Numbered from the stretch's first letter, positions 45,501 to 53,717 are shown. The stretch is DNA of 64,000 bases from Chloroflexota bacterium (GCA_024434115.1 QMIT01000004.1:419456-483455); one strand, 5' to 3'. Notes: generated from the letters alone by a model not told the origin. Program-made: numbers and translations.

Positions 45501-47290
45501 TCATCCTTTGGAATCTGGCCGATGGCGCGGAGGTCAAACGCTTCCAAGCAGGCGTGAAATGGGTATTGACAGTTACGTTCACGCCGGATGGCAAAGGGTT
45601 TGTGTCGGGTGGTGGTGATAATCTCAATAATGCCGATTTCAGCCCAGATTCTACCGAACTGGCGCTGTGGGATATTGCCAGTGGCGAAATCGTGCGACGT
45701 TTTGAAGGTCATCAAAAACCAGTCTGGGGTGTCGCGGTCAGTGCCGATGGTCAATCGCTCCTATCCGCTTCGGCTGATCCCTTTGGCACAGGCGGCGCGG
45801 TAGATAACTCTGTGCGTCTATGGAACATTGAAACAGGCGAAGAGCAACGTCAATTTACCAGCGATTTGACGGGTTTCCTCAGTGTGGTGTTCACCCCGGA
45901 TGGCACTGGGGCACTGGCGGGTTTAGGCGGTGGCGATCCTGTGGTGATGTATTATAACCTTACGGATGGCACCGAACGCCGATTTGAACAGGCCCACACG
46001 GATGCAATATGGGCTGTGAGTATCACCGGGGATGGACGCACGGCCCTATCGGGCGGTGGGGATAACCTGATGATTCTATGGGATGTTGAGAGCGGCAAAC
46101 CTATTCGCACCTTCATCGGGCATGGTTCAGCCGTTTTAGGGGCCACCATCAGCACTAATGGACGTATAGGATTTTCTGCTGGGTCATTTGATACCACATT
46201 ACGAATTTGGGATTTGGTTAACGGGGCTGAAATTCAGCAAATTGGCATTGGGCAGACAGCCCCAACCACCGTATTTGCAATCAATCAGTCCCAGACCCAA
46301 GCCCTACTGGGTATGTCGGATGGAGGCGTGGTGCTTTGGGATACTACCGAAAACCGCCTCATCCACCAACTGGACGGTCATAAGACGGAAATTCGCGCTG
46401 TCGCTATTAGCCCTGATGGGAAATTTGGGGCAGCGGGAGCCATCAACGATACGGATGCGGGCGAAGAAAACGCCGATATTCTCGTCTGGAATTTGGAAAC
46501 AGGCGAAGAGGTTTATCGGCTGGTAGGTCATACTCGTGAGGTAAACGCACTGGCCTTTAGCCCTGATGGATCGCGCCTCTACTCTGGCAGCAATGATAAT
46601 GACCCTGCCAAACGAGTCAGGGTGTGGAATATGGCGACTGGTGAAGAAGAAGCCATTGATTTTGGGGAACAATCCGAAACGATTTGGGGTATTGCCCTAA
46701 GCCCAGATGGAACTACCTTAGTGATCGGTAACGCGGCGGGTGAAATCAAGCTGTTGGATGCGGCCAGTGGCGAACCCCGCGCTATTGCATTCAGCGAAGG
46801 GCATACCAATCTGGTCAGAAGCCTTGTATTGAACGCCGATGGAACGCAGTTGCTATCCGGCTCGGCGGACAACAACGTGATTTTGTGGGATGCGACAACT
46901 GGGACTAAGATTCGTGAATTTCGTGGGCATACAGGCGCAGTCGAAAGTGCCGTCCTAAATGGGGATGGCAGCTTTATGCTCTCAGCGGGTGACGATGGCA
47001 CGATACGCCTCTGGAGCGTAGCCACTGGTCAACAAACCCGCCTCTACGATGGGCATGAAGGCATTGTGGCAGGTGCTTATTTCATTGGCGATGGTCTAAC
47101 CTTTTTGTCGGCGGGGGAAGATCAAACCATACGACTGTGGCAGACACTTGGCACATTGGACGAACTTTTGCAGTGGGTCGAGGCCAATCGAGACGTGACC
47201 CCCCTTACCGATGAAGAACGCCAGCGGTATGGTTTGCCTGTTGCAAGCGTGGCCGAAGGGGAAGGCCCACCTAGTGATACTTCGAATTAG
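42542..47290 (+). CDS. Ser/Thr kinase with nSTAND1 NTPase and WD40 propeller
   Basis: A 1582-residue protein. Order: Hanks-type kinase (1-275; GQGGFGAV, Lys41, HRD with Asp134, DFG with Asp152, so active). Then an nSTAND1-like NTPase (about 325-740; NPYKGLRAFQEADAADFFGR, P-loop GPSGSGKSS near 369, LIIDQFEEVFT). A basic stretch and one membrane helix follow (about 787-808), then an Ala/Gln-rich coiled coil (to about 880). Two sets of WD40 repeats (about 920-1560; many GHxxxVxxVAFSPDG...LWD lines) close the protein, with an acidic C-terminus. The propeller would be extracytoplasmic if the helix spans the membrane. It lies between LanM and the precursor genes and may sense or control the peptide system. 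Confidence 0.93.
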   Translation: MDNLSGQTLKGYELKELIGQGGFGAVYRAFQTLVKREVAVKIILPQYANHPDFIRNFEAEAQLIARLEHLHIVPLYDYWREPDGAYLVMRWLRGGSLQSSLRQEAWSIENAARLLDQMAAALTVAHRNNVIHRDIKPGNILLDQEGNAYLTDFGIAKNLESGNGAEEKGAVVGSPAYMSPEQIRSEEISPQTDIYSLGVVMYEVLTGEQPYGPNLTSSELIFKHLGEPLPELRKFRADLPAGLDLVIERATAKRPDERFTDVIEFAKEFRKAVNLTATFGGLTPSTDVVTTETGSPLFTIKGAGTGRITIDAEALGIAMPEPENPYKGLRAFQEADAADFFGRSKLIERLQNRLMEDHPMARFLAVIGPSGSGKSSVVKAGVLPNLRKGALSGSDRWFYVEMVPGIHPVGKLAQALLSVAIDPPPGLPRQLREHERGLVQAVNRILPDDNSELVLIIDQFEEVFTQAEDEQERDHFLKSLLVATTDPESRLRVIATLRADFYDRPLLFPEFGNLMRERTEVVLPLGAAELEEAIVGPAHRVGMTVDEKLIAAVVGDVSGEAGALPLLQYALTEVFERRKGRNLTLEAYQDSGGALGALARRAEDLYNEMNADQQATVRQLFLRMVTLGEGTEDTRRRVRWAELFSVAADQDQMQTVMDAFTRYRLLTTDADPATREPTITVAHEALIRKWERLRAWLNDSREDLLLQRRLNQATDEWLNSKRDRSFLASGVRLGQFEQLVASGDIALSQEEREFVQASVVEREARAAEEEARKAKELELKRRSRNRSIAAAVAAGVALMGIILTAIALYQRAEAQEARADAEDNAATATIAQGQAEYNAATAVVAQGQAEASEQEARSLSLAYYSQQALQENAVNTAISLGMEAVAIPSPNALAENALFNAAVTPGTRHVLPETDVTLATTISTDGLYGLSSSGNPFGDPLDTSVKYWDLETGQVIHTLTGHTAAVWDVAFSPDGTQALSCDADGVIILWNLADGAEVKRFQAGVKWVLTVTFTPDGKGFVSGGGDNLNNADFSPDSTELALWDIASGEIVRRFEGHQKPVWGVAVSADGQSLLSASADPFGTGGAVDNSVRLWNIETGEEQRQFTSDLTGFLSVVFTPDGTGALAGLGGGDPVVMYYNLTDGTERRFEQAHTDAIWAVSITGDGRTALSGGGDNLMILWDVESGKPIRTFIGHGSAVLGATISTNGRIGFSAGSFDTTLRIWDLVNGAEIQQIGIGQTAPTTVFAINQSQTQALLGMSDGGVVLWDTTENRLIHQLDGHKTEIRAVAISPDGKFGAAGAINDTDAGEENADILVWNLETGEEVYRLVGHTREVNALAFSPDGSRLYSGSNDNDPAKRVRVWNMATGEEEAIDFGEQSETIWGIALSPDGTTLVIGNAAGEIKLLDAASGEPRAIAFSEGHTNLVRSLVLNADGTQLLSGSADNNVILWDATTGTKIREFRGHTGAVESAVLNGDGSFMLSAGDDGTIRLWSVATGQQTRLYDGHEGIVAGAYFIGDGLTFLSAGEDQTIRLWQTLGTLDELLQWVEANRDVTPLTDEERQRYGLPVASVAEGEGPPSDTSN

Positions 47291-47313
47291 CCCCCCATTC
47301 ATATGGCTTAAAT

Positions 47314-47343
47314 AAAGGATGGCTTAGGGCCGTCCTTTTTTTG
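47314..47343 (+). terminator. Rho-independent terminator after the kinase
   Basis: AAGGATGGC / GCCGTCCTT around TTAGG, followed by a T7 run. It separates the precursor genes from the upstream operon. Confidence 0.8.
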
Positions 47344-47364
47344 TTAACGAAAAGAAAATATCTT

Positions 47365-47413
47365 ATGAAAAATTCGTGGAGAAACGGGTCGTGTTTGGAA
47401 AATAGTGTAGAAT
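47365..47413 (+). promoter_or_regulatory. Promoter region of precursor peptide 1 with upstream box
   Basis: ATGAAAAATTC (47365-47375) lies 43 nt before a -10-like TAGAAT (47408-47413), itself inside GGAAAATAGTGTAGAAT. No -35 is seen, so an activator is likely. The same arrangement precedes precursor 2. The 328-base gap 47291-47618 holds this region, the terminator and a leader of about 200 nt, with no other gene. Confidence 0.5.
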
Positions 47414-47618
47414 ACTTTTAAATAGCAGGTACTTAGTCATAGGAAAGCCGTTGGGTTAGAAAAGCAACGCTTTTATCGGACTATTCACGACAAAAATAAT
47501 GTCACACCCAAACTGGAAATCGTTCGGTACTGTTTAGTGGTAGATAGCCACAACCGATCTATTTCTGAAAATAGAATAGCCATCTATCGCTCAACACCAT
47601 ACTGATAGGAGAATTGTT

Positions 47619-47900
47619 ATGTCTAAACAGATTGCCCTTCAATTCCTGCAAAAAGCAGCATCTGACAAGGCCATCCAAGAAAAAATCCGTTCGGCCTCAA
47701 TGGATGCTATGCTGAAAATTGCCAAGAGTTCAGGTTTCGACTTCAGCGCAGCCGATTACAAAGCCGCTGTCTCGGCCTTTCAAGAACTGGCCTCCGATGA
47801 ACTTTCCGAGGATGTATTGGATATGATCGCGGGTGGTACCGGTTTCAGCGGTGTACGTTTGGATGACAGCGCGACCAATACAAGCGACGCTGAAGGCTAA
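47619..47900 (+). CDS. Nif11-type precursor peptide 1, Cys-free core
   Basis: A 93-residue peptide; ATG 47619 follows AGGAGA. Residues 1-73 are a Nif11-like leader (start MSKQIALQFLQKAASDKAIQEK is helical; then AKSSGFDFSAADYKAA; DELSEDVLDMIAGG). Cleavage after the GG by a C39 exporter would release TGFSGVRLDDSATNTSDAEG (20 residues). The core has five Ser/Thr and five Asp/Glu, but no Cys, Lys or aromatic beyond one Phe. Dehydration of Ser/Thr is possible, thioether rings are not. It is transcribed separately between its own promoter and terminator. Confidence 0.92.
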   Translation: MSKQIALQFLQKAASDKAIQEKIRSASMDAMLKIAKSSGFDFSAADYKAAVSAFQELASDELSEDVLDMIAGGTGFSGVRLDDSATNTSDAEG

Positions 47901-47918
47901 ACATAGTCCGCCTCCAAT

Positions 47919-47959
47919 GTGGCGCAGACCCGAGAATGACTGCGCCACAGCCTGTTTTT
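47919..47959 (+). terminator. Terminator-like hairpin between the two precursor genes
   Basis: Perfect 9-bp stem GTGGCGCAG (47919-47927) / CTGCGCCAC (47940-47948), then AGCCTGTTTTTG. Confidence 0.7.
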
Positions 47960-47992
47960 GGCGCTGTGCCTTGTGAAACTCGTAAAGATTTC

Positions 47993-48042
47993 ATGAAAAA
48001 TTCCTAGCTTTTATACTAAACCAAGTGGAAATCGTGTATGAT
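47993..48042 (+). promoter_or_regulatory. Promoter region of precursor peptide 2 with the same upstream box
   Basis: ATGAAAAATTC (47993-48003) lies 44 nt before TATGAT (48037-48042), within GGAAATCGTGTATGAT. It matches the box and -10 context of precursor 1, with no clear -35. Confidence 0.5.
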
Positions 48043-48137
48043 TCAAACAAGGTCAGATTTATTTTGAACACTTTTTCGTTTTACAAAATGACTCAACCGT
48101 GACTTTATGGAACTCTAGTTAGCAAAGGAATCCCTCT

Positions 48138-48380
48138 ATGTCCAAGACAATCGTTCTGGAATATCTGCGCAAAGCCAATGGCGTAGCGACCTTTGAAGAA
48201 ATCAGCAAGACGGCGCGTATCAGCATGGCCGATTACAAAGCCGCAGTGATGGCCTATCAAGAAGAAATTAGCCTCGCCAACGATGAACTGCCCGAAGACC
48301 TGCTCGATATGGTAGCGGGTGGTACTGGGTTCAGTCGCGTCCGTGAAGACGAGGGCGGCTATGGTGACGCTGAGGGCTAA
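48138..48380 (+). CDS. Nif11-type precursor peptide 2, Cys-free core
   Basis: An 80-residue paralogue of the preceding peptide; AAAGGA upstream of ATG 48138. The leader (1-62) is shorter in its middle but keeps ISMADYKAAVMAYQE and DELPEDLLDMVAGG. The predicted core is TGFSRVREDEGGYGDAEG (18 residues). It shares TGFS-x-VR at the start and DAEG at the end with peptide 1 while the middle differs. It contains only two Ser/Thr (Thr1 and Ser4), six acidic residues, no Cys and no Lys. If LanM dehydrates it, only those two sites are possible. Confidence 0.9.
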   Translation: MSKTIVLEYLRKANGVATFEEISKTARISMADYKAAVMAYQEEISLANDELPEDLLDMVAGGTGFSRVREDEGGYGDAEG

Positions 48381-48412
48381 TCTCGGATCGCTTTTCAACT
48401 GAGCAGTATGAA

Positions 48413-48448
48413 ATAAAAAAGGGCGGCCTGTTGTATGGGGTCGCCCTT
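48413..48448 (-). terminator. Terminator of the GAF gene (minus strand)
   Basis: AAGGGCG (48419-48425) / CGCCCTT (48442-48448). On the minus strand the stem is followed by a T6 run, on the plus strand not. It may also stop the precursor transcript weakly. Confidence 0.65.
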
Positions 48449-48468
48449 GTACGTTCCGTCGAAATCTG

Positions 48469-49356
48469 TTACGACGAGGGTTTATCACTCGCATTAAACT
48501 GTTTCCGCATGGCCTTTGCCTGTGCTGTTAAACTCTGGAAAAAGTCGCTGTCGGTAATTTCACTCACTTGCTCCATCACCTTCGCTTGATCAATCTGGAT
48601 TTGCAGGCGCTCAACTTCTTGCCGAGCTTTATTCAGATCGTCTTTGACCCGTGTAAAGTTCTGGGCGTTTTCGATAGCGATAGCCGCTTGTGTACCAAAT
48701 GCCGTCAAGAGGGGAATATCACGCGGGTCAAAAACTCCCTGCTCGATACGGTTGTCCGTATACAGCACCCCTACCCCTTCGCCACGCACCATTAATGGAA
48801 TACACATTATGGAGCGCAGGCCATGTGCGGCGACACTGGCATTCTGCTTAAAACGCTCATCCGCCTGAGCATTGGTGGTGATGATAGCCTCGCCCTGTTC
48901 CAATGCTGCGCTGACCACGCTCCGGCTAAACACTGCCTCATCATCCGCCAAATTTTCCTGATCCCAGTTACGGGCGGCACGGAATTTCAATTCACCACTA
49001 CGTTTCTCTTTCAACAGCAGATACGCCCGTTCTGCCCCTGTCAATGCGATCACCGTATCCATGACGTCTTGCAAAACACGGTCTAGTTCCAACGACGACG
49101 TAATCAAGGCGCTGGTTCGCACCAATTCTTCCAACTGACCCCGTTCGGTGGAGAGGCGACGGCTGGATTTTTCGATACCGTCCACATCACGGCGAATATT
49201 CTGCATCATGCCACTGATGTCTAATGAAATCTGAACACCATGCGAGGCAAGCTGTTGAAACAGGCGGCTTAAGACCGTCTCAAGCTGTTGGGCATTGGAT
49301 GACAACCGAGTGAAGCGCTCTAAAATCTCTGGGTCAAGAACGTTTTGCTTCGCCAT
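48469..49356 (-). CDS. GAF-domain protein with coiled coils
   Basis: A 295-residue cytoplasmic protein: N-terminal helices and coiled coil (1-95), one GAF domain (about 96-245; LDRVLQDVMDTVIALTGAERAYLLL, IMCIPLMVRGEGVGVLYTDN, LLTAFGTQAAIAIENA), and a C-terminal coiled coil. There is no output domain. It probably binds a small ligand and acts through protein contacts. It is transcribed toward the precursor genes and convergent with them. No direct link to the peptide system can be shown. Confidence 0.85.
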   Translation of the reverse strand: MAKQNVLDPEILERFTRLSSNAQQLETVLSRLFQQLASHGVQISLDISGMMQNIRRDVDGIEKSSRRLSTERGQLEELVRTSALITSSLELDRVLQDVMDTVIALTGAERAYLLLKEKRSGELKFRAARNWDQENLADDEAVFSRSVVSAALEQGEAIITTNAQADERFKQNASVAAHGLRSIMCIPLMVRGEGVGVLYTDNRIEQGVFDPRDIPLLTAFGTQAAIAIENAQNFTRVKDDLNKARQEVERLQIQIDQAKVMEQVSEITDSDFFQSLTAQAKAMRKQFNASDKPSS

Positions 49357-49437
49357 AAGTGGTTATTACTCTCTCTTGATGTTTACTACCTTAACGCCAC
49401 TCATCATAACGGAAATCGGGCCAGAACACAAAAACCA

Positions 49438-50643
49438 TTAGGCCGGAGGACGCTGCCAATAGTCCGCTACTGCCGAAAAATCTTGGCTAATCCGCTGGGC
49501 ATAGCTGTTGAGCAGTTCCATCACCCGATCCGCACTTGGGGATGCCACAATCATGCCGACATGATATTTTTTGTTCAAGCGCCACACCACCTCTGGGTCA
49601 TTATAGGCCGAGGTGTCGGGATGTTCTTGGCGTGCCAGCGAGATCACAATTCCGGCGTAGTCCTCACGCATTTGAGGCAATTGATAGGGCACACCCCGCA
49701 AATGGGCAATTTCCATGCGTGCCCACTCGACCCAAGGGTTTAATCCGGTGGCGGCCTCAATCAAATCTGCGATATTGGCGCCCCCCACCCGTGCAGCAAC
49801 CTCCAAGAAATAGAATTTGCTGTCCTCGCCTTTGATATACTCGGCATGGGCGATGCCACGCCCCATCCCTAACGCCTGCAATAGCTCAATATTAAGCCGG
49901 CGCAGTGTCACTGCATCGGTAGAATCACGTTCGAGAGTGCGAGTCATAAATACCCCGCCGTCGTGGGAGACATTCAGCGGCGGTTTGGCATATTTATGCA
50001 CAATCGAAAACACAACCTCCCCATCATTGACAATCGAATCTACGTGGAACACGTCCCCCGGCACAAATCGTTCGAGAAGATAGGCCGACTGCTCATCCCC
50101 CATTGATTCCAACTGCGGCCATAACTCATCGGCGCTTTGAATCTTTTTCATGCCGACTGCCCCGGCCCATGTACGCGGCTTGAGCATCCAAGGGGCCGGT
50201 ACCCGTTGGGTAAACTGGTGAATCTGATCGTGGTTAAGTACCCCCACAAAATCCGGCACCGGAATACCTGCTTCATGGGCACGGGTTCGCATCGCCAATT
50301 TATCACGGAAAAAGCGGGCCGCGCTGTGTCCCATCCCCGGTAGTCGCAGGTGTTCACGCACAATCGCCGCCATCTCCACATCATATTCATCAAGGGGGAT
50401 GATCTGGTCAATTTTGCGCGTGCGATAGAGATAACTCACCGCGTTGATGACATGCTGCGTATTCGATAGATCGGGCATAAAATACACTTCGTCAATGCTG
50501 TCACGCGGCCAGTCCTCGTTCACCCACTTTTCTTTGGCGATCAAAATGACCCGGCAGCCCTGACGATGGGCCTCCCGCATGAGGTCTTTCCCTTTAAATT
50601 CACTGGCGAGACACAAAAATGTAATTTGGGGGGTCTCCGACAT
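49438..50643 (-). CDS. ATP-grasp ligase-like protein (1)
   Basis: A 401-residue cytoplasmic protein; ATG 50643 follows AAGGAG. The pre-ATP-grasp domain (ITFLCLASEFKGKDLMREAH, then ADEYD-type line IIPLDEYDVEMAAIV) is followed by the ATP-grasp fold (about 115-320). Visible there are DKLAMRTRAHEAGIPVPDFV, PWMLKPRTWAGAVGMKKI, LLERFVPGDVFHVDSIV and FYFLEVAARVGGANIADLIEAATG, with the metal-binding Glu and Asn. It is like the carbamoyl-phosphate-synthase-like ligases that join an acyl phosphate to an amine, such as L-amino acid ligases. It is divergent from the protease-esterase-ligase operon. Confidence 0.88.
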   Translation of the reverse strand: MSETPQITFLCLASEFKGKDLMREAHRQGCRVILIAKEKWVNEDWPRDSIDEVYFMPDLSNTQHVINAVSYLYRTRKIDQIIPLDEYDVEMAAIVREHLRLPGMGHSAARFFRDKLAMRTRAHEAGIPVPDFVGVLNHDQIHQFTQRVPAPWMLKPRTWAGAVGMKKIQSADELWPQLESMGDEQSAYLLERFVPGDVFHVDSIVNDGEVVFSIVHKYAKPPLNVSHDGGVFMTRTLERDSTDAVTLRRLNIELLQALGMGRGIAHAEYIKGEDSKFYFLEVAARVGGANIADLIEAATGLNPWVEWARMEIAHLRGVPYQLPQMREDYAGIVISLARQEHPDTSAYNDPEVVWRLNKKYHVGMIVASPSADRVMELLNSYAQRISQDFSAVADYWQRPPA

Positions 50644-50761
50644 CAAAAAATCTCCTTATAATTGTTTTTCAAGCAAGTGTATCAGGAAAATCAGCCAATA
50701 GCACTTCGCCCCATTCATCGTTAGAATAAATTCAAGTATCAGCCGTACTAGAAGAAGCGAT

Positions 50762-51904
50762 ATGTTCGTGTTTTCACCTAACTACCCTTATCAAGAGCCA
50801 GATAATTATGCCTTGCTGCCGATTCCCGAACGCCTGAGTGCGCCCTCAACCATTACAGGGCGAAACGTGGTCATCGCGTTTATAGATTCCGGGTTCTATC
50901 CCCATCCCGATTTGGATAATCGTATCCTAGCGCATATTGATGTCGCTACCCATCAACCTGTCGAATCCACCCAAGACGTACCCCATGACCATATTTATAG
51001 CTGGCACGGCCAGATGACTTCCGTCGTTGCAGCGGGCAGCGGTCTGATCTCCAAAGGTAAATATCGTGGAATCGCCAGCGGTGCCAAAACGGTACTCATT
51101 CGCATCACCAATCGGCGGGGACAGGTCAAAGAACAGGATATTCTACGGGGTCTGGATTGGGTGATTGAAAATCATCGTCGCTTCGGTATTCGGATTGTCA
51201 ATGTGTCGGTCGGCGGCGATCATGAAACCAGCGACCCGATGCACTTTTTATTTAGGGCTATTCGTAAGCTGACAGATGCGGGAATTGTGGTGGTCACAGC
51301 GGCAGGCAATTCTGGTAAACCGATTTTGCTGCCCCCAGCTAGTTCACCCGATGCGATTACCGTGGGCGGCTTTGATGACCGCAACACGCTCGATACGGCT
51401 CGGTGGCAGGTTTATCATCACAGTTACGGCAAAACCTATGACGGCCAAACAAAACCAGATGTGATTGCCCCGGCGACATGGATTGCCTCGCCAATTATGC
51501 CCGGTTCGACAATGGAAAAAGAATCACGCTGGTTAGCTCCTTTGCTCCGCGCCCCCAGCGACGAAGCCATCCGCCAAATTTTATGGAATGGCTATACAGA
51601 TTTAGGGTTTTCTCGCACCCAAGCCGAAAAACCCGATCTTGAAGTGCTAATGGAATTACAAAAACGCCTTCATGCCCACAAAATTATTGATGAGCATCAT
51701 CAGCATGTAGATGGCACATCGGTTTCAACCGCGATTGTGTCGTCGGTGATCGCCCAAATGCTGGAGATCAACCCAAGTTTGACACCCTTGCAGGTTCGGA
51801 ATATTCTCGTGTCAACCGCGACCCCTCTGCTCGGCGTCCCAACCGAACAACAAGGCGCAGGTATTATAAACCCAACCATAGCGATAAAAATGGCCGCCTC
51901 TTAA
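50762..51904 (+). CDS. Subtilisin-like (S8) serine protease, no signal peptide
   Basis: A 380-residue protease with the full triad: Asp42 (IAFIDSGFYPHPDLD), His82 (WHGQMTSVVAAG) and Ser320 (DGTSVSTAIVSSVI). The oxyanion Asn is in TAAGNSG. There is no export signal or propeptide, so it is probably intracellular, unlike most subtilases. A helical insert of about 65 residues (about 245-310) lies before the Ser motif. It starts an operon with the esterase (25-nt gap) and two ATP-grasp genes. It may process a peptide made nearby; this is an inference. Confidence 0.9.
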   Translation: MFVFSPNYPYQEPDNYALLPIPERLSAPSTITGRNVVIAFIDSGFYPHPDLDNRILAHIDVATHQPVESTQDVPHDHIYSWHGQMTSVVAAGSGLISKGKYRGIASGAKTVLIRITNRRGQVKEQDILRGLDWVIENHRRFGIRIVNVSVGGDHETSDPMHFLFRAIRKLTDAGIVVVTAAGNSGKPILLPPASSPDAITVGGFDDRNTLDTARWQVYHHSYGKTYDGQTKPDVIAPATWIASPIMPGSTMEKESRWLAPLLRAPSDEAIRQILWNGYTDLGFSRTQAEKPDLEVLMELQKRLHAHKIIDEHHQHVDGTSVSTAIVSSVIAQMLEINPSLTPLQVRNILVSTATPLLGVPTEQQGAGIINPTIAIKMAAS

Positions 51905-51929
51905 CCAAAATTGCCTTAGGAAAAATGTT

Positions 51930-52649
51930 ATGAATCGTGAATATCATGCATGGCACAGTCCTTCCCTGAATCGCAAAATGGAATTATTGGTGTTTGGTCA
52001 TGCCGGGGCCAAAGTCCTGATTTTTCCCACCTCGCAGGGGAAATTTTATGAGTGGGAAGACCGGGGGATGATGTGGACACTGGGTGAACATCTTGAACGG
52101 GGGTGGCTGCAATGTTATTGTGTGGACAGTGTGGATGCCGAAAGCTGGTATGCAAAATGGGCACACCCCGGCGGACGGGCCTATCGCCATTCCCAGTATT
52201 TTGGCTATTTGTACAGTGAAGTCCTGCCGTTCATGAATTGGAAAAATCCGACGCCGTTTACCATTACAGTGGGAGCAAGTTTTGGCGCGTTTCATGCCAT
52301 GTCATTTGGCCTTAAACATCCTTGGGCCATCAATCGCGTCTTGGCAATGAGCGGCCTGTATGATATTCGCGGCTTCACCGATGGCTACACTGATGATAAT
52401 GTTTATTTCAACAACCCGATGCAGTTCATTGCCAACGAACACGACGATGGACGGCTTGCTCAGTTACGCCAGATGGATATTATTATGGCAACGGGGCGTG
52501 ATGATCGCTTGATGGGCAGTGCCCGACGGCTCTCAGCTTTGTTGTGGGAAAAAGGTATTGGCAATGCCCTGCGGGAGTGGGATGGCTGGTCACACGATTG
52601 GCCCTACTGGCAGAAAATGATGTTGATGTACATCAGCGGACATGATTAA
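51930..52649 (+). CDS. Alpha/beta-hydrolase, esterase D-like
   Basis: A 239-residue cytoplasmic hydrolase. Nucleophile Ser117 in GASFGAFHAM, acidic residue in TGRDDRLMG and His in GWSHDWPYW form the triad. The N-terminal part has the LVFGHAGAKVLIFPTSQGKFYEW line typical of this esterase subgroup. In several bacteria such esterases sit beside ATP-grasp proteins, as here (35 nt before an ATP-grasp gene). The substrate is unknown; it may be an acyl or ester product of the neighbouring ligases. Confidence 0.85.
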   Translation: MNREYHAWHSPSLNRKMELLVFGHAGAKVLIFPTSQGKFYEWEDRGMMWTLGEHLERGWLQCYCVDSVDAESWYAKWAHPGGRAYRHSQYFGYLYSEVLPFMNWKNPTPFTITVGASFGAFHAMSFGLKHPWAINRVLAMSGLYDIRGFTDGYTDDNVYFNNPMQFIANEHDDGRLAQLRQMDIIMATGRDDRLMGSARRLSALLWEKGIGNALREWDGWSHDWPYWQKMMLMYISGHD

Positions 52650-52684
52650 ACATTAAATAGATTTTTTGATAAGGAGCGTTTTTT

Positions 52685-53710
52685 ATGGCATCCAAAGAAC
52701 CCCTGCGGATTGGTTTGTTTGTGGGACGCGAATGGTCATGGCCGCCAGCATTTATTGAAGAAGTTAATCGGCGCAATGAAGGGGTGATCGCCGAATATGT
52801 AAAAGTCGGGGGCACACAAATGAATGAACCCTGCCCCTACCGTGTCATTGTAGATCGCATCTCGCATGAAGTCCCCTACTATCGCTCCTATCTCAAAAAC
52901 GCCGCATTGCAAGGCGTCAAAGTCATCAATGACCCCTTTATGTGGACAGCCGACGATAAGTTTTTTGGCGCATCCCTCGCTGAACAGTTAGACGTAAAAT
53001 CACCAAAGACGATTGTCCTGCCCAACCGAGATTATGTGCCCGGCATTGTCAAAACCGAGAGTTTGCGCAATCTGGTCTACCCAATGGATTGGCAGGCGAT
53101 TGTGGATTATGTCGGGATGCCCTGCGTGTTAAAAGATGCACATGGCGGCGGTTGGCGGGACGTTTATATCGTCAACAGCATGGACGACCTCATTTTCCGC
53201 TATAACGGCAGCGCCCTGCTCACGATGATCGTTCAGGAATTTATTGAGTGGGATAACTATGCCCGCTTGATGTGCTTGGGCCAGAACGATATCTATGTGA
53301 TGAAATATGACCCCAAGAACCGCCGTTATCATGAGGAACATGATTTCTCCCCCGCACTTTATAATCGCATGGTGGACGACGCGACCAAACTCGTTCGTGC
53401 CTTTGGCTACGACATGAACACAGTTGAATTTGCCATTCGGGACGGTGTACCCTATGCCATAGATTTCATGAACCCCGCCCCCGATATGGATGTCAATTCG
53501 CTGGGTCGCAAGCATTTTGATTGGATGGTCACGCATATGGCCGATATGACCATCCGACTGGCGAAGTCCAATGAGGGCACTGCTGACCGCTATGAATGGG
53601 CACGTGTCGTTGCGGAATCTCAATCCCCCAAAGCAGGGAAGGCCGTCGCCCCCAAGACGAAGGCGGTTGCTCCAAAAACCAAACCCACTAAGCCCAAATC
53701 CTCTTCCTAA
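52685..53710 (+). CDS. ATP-grasp protein (2), RimK-like
   Basis: A 341-residue protein; AAGGAG precedes ATG 52685. ATP-grasp domain about 85-295: LPNRDYVPGIV, PCVLKDAHGGGWRDVYIV (Lys and Gly loop), MIVQEFIEWDNYARLMCLG, and NTVEFAIRDGVPYAIDFMNPAPD, where metal-binding acidic and Asn residues lie. The C-terminal 40 residues are a low-complexity Lys/Pro/Ala tail (AVAPKTKAVAPKTKPTKP), probably disordered. It lies between the esterase and the third ATP-grasp gene in the same direction. Confidence 0.87.
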   Translation: MASKEPLRIGLFVGREWSWPPAFIEEVNRRNEGVIAEYVKVGGTQMNEPCPYRVIVDRISHEVPYYRSYLKNAALQGVKVINDPFMWTADDKFFGASLAEQLDVKSPKTIVLPNRDYVPGIVKTESLRNLVYPMDWQAIVDYVGMPCVLKDAHGGGWRDVYIVNSMDDLIFRYNGSALLTMIVQEFIEWDNYARLMCLGQNDIYVMKYDPKNRRYHEEHDFSPALYNRMVDDATKLVRAFGYDMNTVEFAIRDGVPYAIDFMNPAPDMDVNSLGRKHFDWMVTHMADMTIRLAKSNEGTADRYEWARVVAESQSPKAGKAVAPKTKAVAPKTKPTKPKSSS

Positions 53711-53717
53711 GCATTAA

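Noticed and set aside
47700..47950. Minus-strand frame over precursor 1
   Set aside because: No ribosome site and it mirrors the precursor gene; the plus-strand gene has leader, GG site and a good ribosome site.
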